From contig FN649740.1 in NCBI GenBank assembly GCA_000310025.1, positions 2,543,143 to 2,553,823 of the forward strand: 10,681 nt of DNA. Direction: 5' to 3'. The translations under genes and the position numbers were made by a program. The DNA comes from Ectocarpus siliculosus (lineage: Eukaryota; Sar; Phaeophyceae; Ectocarpales; Ectocarpaceae). Under the pieces are notes generated by a model that was not told the origin of the DNA, searched no databases, and was given only the letters and a program-made list of their open reading frames with translations. Below are positions 8,236-10,681 of the stretch, one piece after another. The stretch's first letter is position 1, and each line of letters begins with the position of its first letter.

Positions 8236-8553
8236 ACACATATGTATGTATGTACGTACTGTATGCACACACGCGTTCATTGACATGTGCATACGTTGAG
8301 AGATTCATGATTTGGCATTGATTGGCCCCATTCCCATTCCCGAGACCTTGACATTACCCGCTGTCACTGAAGTCTCTTCATTGGTCAGCCGGTTAGCGCG
8401 GGTGCTAATAATCTAGACACACCTACCTATGGACTTGCCAATACACGGCGCGAAGGGCTGCAGGGCGGCAACTCCACGACTTGCCACTACACCAGCATTT
8501 GCAAATGATCAATCAATGATCAGTGAGAACGCCTGAAGACTCAAAAGGGTTAA

Positions 8554-8613
8554 GTAATAAGAACCAGGCTGACCACATTCCGCTGGTCGCCCAGCTTGGA
8601 CACAAACCTCCCC
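8554..8613 (-). repeat. Outer 104-base repeat (B2), proximal part
   Basis: Sixty bases, GTAATAAGAACCAGGCTG through AAACCTCCCC, identical to 9191-9250. With 7429-7472 it makes up the full 104-base outer copy, interrupted at its TTAA by the element at 7473-8549. Identity with the inner copy appears perfect over all 104 bases, so the two copies are young or have been kept equal during replication. Confidence 0.9.
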
Positions 8614-9146
8614 TCCATGCCTTTCCATGCTCTGCTCGAGCCTTCGCTTTTGCCCGAAGCCGAGCACGCTTACCTCGGCTTACCGGTCGTTCCATGTCCT
8701 GCCCTTTGGCCAGAGACACGCTTACCTTGACCACACCCTTCGCATTATTCAGCCTTTCCATACCCTGCTCAAGCCTAGAACATGCTTCCTCAACCTTCTG
8801 GTCTTTCCATGTCTCGCTCTCGCCAACAACATGCATACCTCGGCTTAACCGGTCGTTCCGTGCCCTGCTGCTCAGCAGCCAGAGACACGCTTACCTTGAC
8901 CTTATTTTTTTTTTACACCACCATCATTTGCCTTCCCATGCCCTGCTTCAGCCTAGAACACGCTACCCATGTCTAGCTTCCGCCCGAGACACGCTTACCT
9001 CGGCTTCAAAAAAAAAAAAAAAACGAACCGACGATGCTCTTGCTCTCTTTCTCTGTCTGTCTCCTCCCTTCCGTACATTCGCTTCCTTCTTCTTCCTCCT
9101 CTGTCTCTCTTCTACTCCTACTCTTGTTTGTTTGTTGTCTTGCTCC
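8614..9146 (-). repeat. Degenerate array between the two 104-base repeats (candidate A2 segment)
   Basis: About seven diverged units of 50-75 bases, each with TTCCATG(C/T)CCTGC followed by AGA(A/C)ACGCTTACCT, some adding CGGCTTACCGGTCG. A higher-order copy is visible: CTCGGCTTACCGGTCG near 8675 and CTCGGCTTAACCGGTCG near 8842, each followed by ACACGCTTACCTTGACC and then TAGAACA(T/C)GC. T9 and A15 runs and a pyrimidine tract (about 9030-9146) end the segment. Long open frames across it are low-complexity and not genes. In the split-repeat model a second copy (A1) should lie upstream of the reverse transcriptase, outside the window. Confidence 0.65.
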
Positions 9147-9250
9147 CTCCCGGCCCTTAAGCCTACTAAGGAATCCACACGCTTCCTTAAGTAATAAGAA
9201 CCAGGCTGACCACATTCCGCTGGTCGCCCAGCTTGGACACAAACCTCCCC
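9147..9250 (-). repeat. Inner 104-base repeat (B1), intact
   Basis: Uninterrupted copy running from CTCCCGG to CCTCCCC. Its TTAA at 9187-9190 is the position where the outer copy received the TTAA element, so it serves as the empty site. It begins (minus strand) 20 bases beyond the recombinase stop codon. An alternative to split direct repeats is a simple segmental duplication, but the position right behind the recombinase gene favours the transposon model. Confidence 0.88.
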
Positions 9251-9270
9251 ATCACGAAGTCTTGTTCTTC

Positions 9271-10435
9271 TTACTTCTGGATCCCTCTTCCTGATTTCTT
9301 CCCCATTCCGTCCCTTGCCCCGGCTGTCTCTCCAATACCCCTTCCCCTTCTTCCAACACCGCCGACACTTTGCATACTCGCCCTTACGTATGCCATGAAT
9401 GCGTTCGACGACCACCTCCCTTCCTTCTTTATCACAGCCTCCGGTACCCCTTTCGCGGCCAGCCTCGTCGCCCCACCTATCCTTCCCGAATGAAACGCGA
9501 ACTCTTCCGGTTTTAGCTTCGCCCCTGCCCCTTTCCCTTCCTTCGACCACTTCTTTGACACCGCTCTTATCCCCTTCCTCATCTGTTCTGTCGCCTTCCT
9601 TCTCTGCCATACCTCCCACTTCCCTTCCCTTCTGTGTACCATCAATGGTGCCGTTGCACTTAATCCTTCACTTCCATAAATCCCGAATAGTTCCAGCATC
9701 AATTCCACCGCTCCGTTCGCCCTCCCCCTCTCCCTGACCATCACCGCTCCCTTCCTCCCTTGATCTCCCTTCGAGCCTCTCATCTGCACTTCTATCTTAT
9801 CTGCCCTTAACCTCTCCGGTCCTTCCAGCTGCTTATCGCCCTCGAAGAATGCCACATCCCCCCTGCACAGGCAGTACACTTCGTGGATTTTCCCATCCTT
9901 TTCTGCAAACAACTCTGACGCCCTCAACATCAGCAGATATGTCAAGGCCAATCCGATCCATAGCACTCTTCCCCCTGCACCCTCACCGCCAACACTCTGC
10001 TGCATTGCACTCAACATTCCCCATGTCAGAGGTCTCCTCACTCTTGCTTGTGTGCCTTTCTCCACGTGCCCTCTCTTAATACCTTGCGCTACCCCTTTGA
10101 TGTACGGGTTACTCAACGGCAAAGACATGTTCTGAAACTGTTGATGATAAAAAATGTACCGCCACGAGCTTCCCCATCATCGTCGAATCCCTATTTCCTA
10201 GGAACGCACTACAGTAAGCCATGTACTCCGCCAGCTCCTCCACTATCTCCCCTTCCTCCGACCCCTTCGCAATCCATGGGCTCTTCTGCACTCGTTCCCT
10301 CCACTTTATCCACATGTTCCAAGCCCCCGTGTAAGTTTTTCTAATCGACGCTGCAACTCTTCCAAGTGCGTAGCTTCGCGCAAAATCTCTGCACACAGCT
10401 GCTGCTCCTTGGCCTTCAGCTCCTGCACCTGCCAA
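9271..10435 (-). CDS. Retrotransposon tyrosine recombinase, frameshifted
   Basis: The element's integrase joins the circular DNA copy to the target by DNA strand exchange through a tyrosine nucleophile. The N-terminal part (10435 to about 10150) carries a SAM-like core-binding domain with the motif RKTYTGAWNMW. The catalytic domain follows in another frame (ATG at 10128, 285 residues to the stop at 9271). Counting from that ATG, the expected residues are Arg69 in LMLRASEL, Lys120 in GSKGD, His213 and Arg216 in HSGRIGG, Trp239 in EGRW (Trp in place of the second His, as is common) and Tyr247 in MAYVR. The frames part at a T6 run (minus strand, about 10149-10154); one T fewer would align them. 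There is no ATG before the core-binding domain, and the 5' part overlaps the RNase H frame by 130 bases. The catalytic set is complete, so the break may be recent or a homopolymer sequencing error. Confidence 0.82.
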
Positions 10436-10681
10436 CGTGTTCCGGGCGATTCCGATTGCAAGTTGTCAGCGATCTCCTCTTCCTTCCATCTCGTTATGCC
10501 ATCTGCTAGCCTATTCTCCACGCCCGGTACATTCCTCGCCTGAAAACACCAACCCCCAATCGTCTCCAAAGCTCCCATCATCCTCATCAGTGCCCCTACC
10601 CTCGCCTTCTTCTTCCCCCCCCCCCCCCACTTCTTCACCCACGACAAGGTGCTCTCGTTGGCCGCCCTCATCATCAACGCC
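10306..10681 (-). CDS. C-terminal RNase H domain of the retrotransposon polyprotein (partial)
   Basis: The frame is open to the window edge; the reverse transcriptase should lie beyond it. After about 55 residues comes FQARNVPGVENRLADGITRW, the typical end of DIRS-type RNase H, with the last acidic residue in LADG. Upstream, the RAANESTLSWV segment aligns with the usual (A/D)DNxxAxSW(V/I) block, but Ala stands where the catalytic Asp is expected. A run of 14 G codes for Trp-Gly4 at about 10615-10628. A charged helical tail of about 57 residues follows and ends at TAA (10306-10308). This tail overlaps the recombinase frame, which is in the -1 register. RNase H removes the RNA template during reverse transcription; this copy is probably inactive. 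Confidence 0.75.
   Translation of the reverse strand, partial: ALMMRAANESTLSWVKKWGGGGKKKARVGALMRMMGALETIGGWCFQARNVPGVENRLADGITRWKEEEIADNLQSESPGTRWQVQELKAKEQQLCAEILREATHLEELQRRLEKLTRGLGTCG

Larger units (their letters stand above)
7473..8549. mobile_element. piggyBac-like non-autonomous (MITE-like) element with TTAA duplication
   Basis: TTAA stands at both edges (7469-7472 and 8550-8553). The ends are CCCCTTTGGGTCT on the left and, as reverse complement, CCCTTTTGAGTCT on the right: a 13-base terminal inverted repeat with 11 matches. Removing 7473-8549 and one TTAA recreates exactly the uninterrupted sequence at 9147-9250. TTAA targets and CCC-starting short inverted repeats are hallmarks of the piggyBac superfamily. 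The 1077-base interior has no transposase; its open frames lack the DDD catalytic core and the Cys-rich tail. It contains a 12-A run, a GAGA-rich patch (7531-7560), an imperfect internal duplication and five subterminal ATGATCA motifs. It must have been mobilised in trans. Confidence 0.88.
7429..10681 (-). mobile_element. 3' part of a tyrosine-recombinase retrotransposon (DIRS/Ngaro-like)
   Basis: Read on the minus strand, the order is the C-terminal RNase H (10681-10306, cut by the window), an overlapping tyrosine recombinase (about 10435-9271), a 104-base repeat (9250-9147), a 533-base degenerate array (9146-8614), and an identical 104-base repeat (8613-7429, split by a later insertion). 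RNase H followed by a tyrosine recombinase defines YR retrotransposons, which integrate through a circular DNA intermediate. The repeat-array-repeat tail starting 20 bases after the recombinase stop matches the B1-A2-B2 part of split direct repeats as in Ngaro and PAT elements. The reverse transcriptase, any gag, and the expected A1 copy lie beyond 10681. The predicted terminus is near 7429. The copy is defective: one frameshift and a probably dead RNase H. Confidence 0.8.

Noticed and set aside
7780-8292. Minus-strand open frame of 170 codons inside the TTAA element
   Set aside because: It has no piggyBac transposase features, overlaps several plus-strand frames and contains the internal duplication in non-corresponding form.
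8382-8412. tRNA-Ile-like string with GGTTAGCGCG and GTGCTAATAA
   Set aside because: It resembles the D-arm and anticodon part of tRNA-Ile, but I find no GGTTCGA-type T-arm, no matching acceptor stem and no SINE tail. At best it is a trace inside the TTAA element.
8523-9194. Plus-strand open frame of 223 codons
   Set aside because: It starts inside the TTAA element, crosses the 104-base repeat, the degenerate array and a poly-A run, and ends in the second repeat. Its composition is that of pyrimidine-rich repeats.
8963-9619. Minus-strand open frame of 218 codons, rich in Arg/Gly/Glu
   Set aside because: It is an alternative frame of the recombinase gene and the purine-rich side of the repeats. 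The catalytic motifs lie in the other frame.

Overview
The window looks like nuclear DNA of a eukaryote, most likely a stramenopile and probably a brown alga. The signs are a spliced coding stretch with GT-AG introns of about 800-900 bases, many poly-G/poly-C and poly-A/poly-T runs, long TG-rich non-coding DNA, and a tyrosine-recombinase (YR) retrotransposon of a type I associate with oomycetes and brown algae. The lineage call rests on family knowledge and general appearance, not on a marker gene.

Bases 1-2540 hold the 3' end of one plus-strand gene. I see an internal exon at 911-1090 and the last exon at 1917-2108. Both junctions are phase 0, and a coiled-coil heptad pattern runs unbroken across the splice, so the two exons very probably belong together. 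The protein ends in two amphipathic helices and a disordered Ala/Ser/Gly tail; I do not recognise the family. The flanking introns are full of repeats: a 90% direct repeat, an inverted dispersed repeat on either side of the exon, two tandem duplications (one copies the splice donor), and an A-rich hairpin. The 3' UTR starts at 2109 and carries two long T runs and an AATAAA.

Bases 2541-5255 and 5618-7428 contain no gene I can support. Between them, 5256-5617 is a compact repeat-like block with several copies of a GGACAAAAGTGGGTAC motif, direct on the left and inverted on the right. It is a candidate small non-autonomous transposon.

Bases 7429-10681 are the 3' part of a YR retrotransposon (DIRS/Ngaro-like) read on the minus strand. 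In element order it has the end of RNase H (cut by the window edge), an overlapping tyrosine recombinase with R-K-H-R-W-Y all present, then a 104-base repeat, a 533-base degenerate array, and the same 104-base repeat again. This fits the B1-A2-B2 tail of split direct repeats. The recombinase reading frame is broken by one extra T in a homopolymer, and the RNase H seems to lack a catalytic Asp.

The outer 104-base repeat is itself split by a 1077-base piggyBac-like non-autonomous element (7473-8549), with a TTAA duplication on both sides and CCC(C/T)TTTG(G/A)GTCT termini. The intact second repeat at 9147-9250 is a ready-made empty site, so both the insertion and its order in time can be read directly from the window: retrotransposon first, TTAA element second.
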